Source: an uncultured Johnsonella sp. (GTDB lineage Bacteria > Bacillota > Clostridia > Lachnospirales > Lachnospiraceae). From it: DNA of 14,424 nt. The notes beneath the pieces are model-generated. The model was not told the DNA's origin. It ran no database searches and worked only from the letters and a program-made list of their open reading frames with translations. A program made the translations under genes and the position numbers. The DNA lies in the NCBI GenBank assembly GCA_905373785.1, contig CAJPUK010000047.1, positions 1 through 14,424 on the forward strand. The letters run 5' to 3'. Positions 14,153 to 14,424 of this stretch are shown piece by piece. The first letter of the stretch is position 1, and each line of letters begins with the position of its first letter.

Positions 14153-14424
14153 ATGGAGAGATTGCTTTATTCACCTTATGATTTAGCCTGTATTATATGT
14201 GAGCATAAAATGTCGGTTCAGGAAGGGGCTGTATTTCTTAAAACAGTTTGGCAAAAGGATAATACTTTTCTTCAAGACTGTTATCGTGATGATTTGAAAA
14301 GATTGTATTTGGATGTAGCCTACTGTTCTGATTACTTGTGTAATAAAGGTGATGTTTGTGAGGAATTTTTTGAATTAAATAAAGAAGCGGATTTTTTTAA
14401 TAAAGTGATTAAAGAAAATAAGTT
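14153..14424 (+). CDS. Partial ORF coupled to the helicase-HNH gene, unknown function
   Basis: ATG 14153 comes one base after the helicase stop (TGA 14149-14151), with GAGG (14140-14143) 9 nt before it inside the end of the helicase gene. The frame stays open for 90 codons to the window edge, so the C-terminus is missing. The visible part (MERLLYSPYDLACIICEHKM, then acidic, helix-like sequence) has no signal peptide or membrane segment. Six cysteines occur in 90 residues (13, 16, 43, 58, 63, 69), including CxxC at 13-16, which might bind metal. I do not recognise a family. The tight spacing means it is very likely translated with the helicase and may form a two-gene unit. Confidence 0.65.
   Translation, partial: MERLLYSPYDLACIICEHKMSVQEGAVFLKTVWQKDNTFLQDCYRDDLKRLYLDVAYCSDYLCNKGDVCEEFFELNKEADFFNKVIKENK

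Noticed and set aside
11884..14424. Assignment to a named defence system (Hachiman, Zorya, Gabija, DISARM, type I or III restriction)
   Set aside because: No methyltransferase, DUF1837-like HamA, ZorA/B-like motor proteins, OLD nuclease or PD-(D/E)xK domain is visible; a helicase plus HNH alone is not diagnostic.
1..14424. CRISPR arrays, tRNA or rRNA genes
   Set aside because: No regularly spaced repeats and no cloverleaf or rRNA signature seen on either strand by eye.

Overview
The window looks like a chromosomal stretch of a low-GC Firmicute, most likely Clostridia and perhaps Lachnospiraceae. This is a judgement from AGA/ATA-rich codon use, strong AGGAG-type ribosome binding sites, the gene order, and a ThiI that lacks a rhodanese domain; no taxonomic marker gene is present. 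About 86% of the window is coding and nearly all genes lie on the + strand.

Layout. (1) 2-2809: the 3' part of a large polytopic membrane protein with a repetitive Asp/Asn/Ala-rich tail. (2) 2831-4054: tyrS, 21 nt downstream. (3) 4302-6010: prmA and rsmE, overlapping by one base; a possible 34-codon leader ORF (4211-4315) runs into the prmA start. (4) 6233-8594: a cysteine desulfurase of the NifS/IscS (NifZ-like) type followed by thiI. (5) 8773-9390: an S51-family serine peptidase. (6) 9414-9521: a long near-palindrome between converging genes. (7) 9556-10101, minus strand: a ProXp-ala/YbaK-type trans-editing deacylase. (8) 10102-10703: about 600 bp without a gene, holding a 12-bp perfect inverted repeat and a promoter-to-terminator unit that may make a small RNA or attenuated leader. 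(9) 10704-11582: a lipoprotein of unknown role. (10) 11884-14424: an SF2 helicase with a C-terminal HNH nuclease domain, and a second ORF starting one base after its stop and running off the window.

The core genes share a theme of translation and its accuracy: tyrosyl-tRNA charging (TyrS), ribosomal protein L11 methylation (PrmA), 16S rRNA m3U1498 (RsmE), tRNA 4-thiouridine (desulfurase plus ThiI) and removal of mischarged Ala-tRNA(Pro) (ProXp-ala-like). From about 10100 on the character changes: long AT-rich spacers, a lipoprotein with no recognisable family, and the helicase-HNH gene with its coupled partner. That last pair has the look of an accessory, possibly anti-phage, two-gene module. 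I could not match it to a named system, and its second gene is incomplete here.
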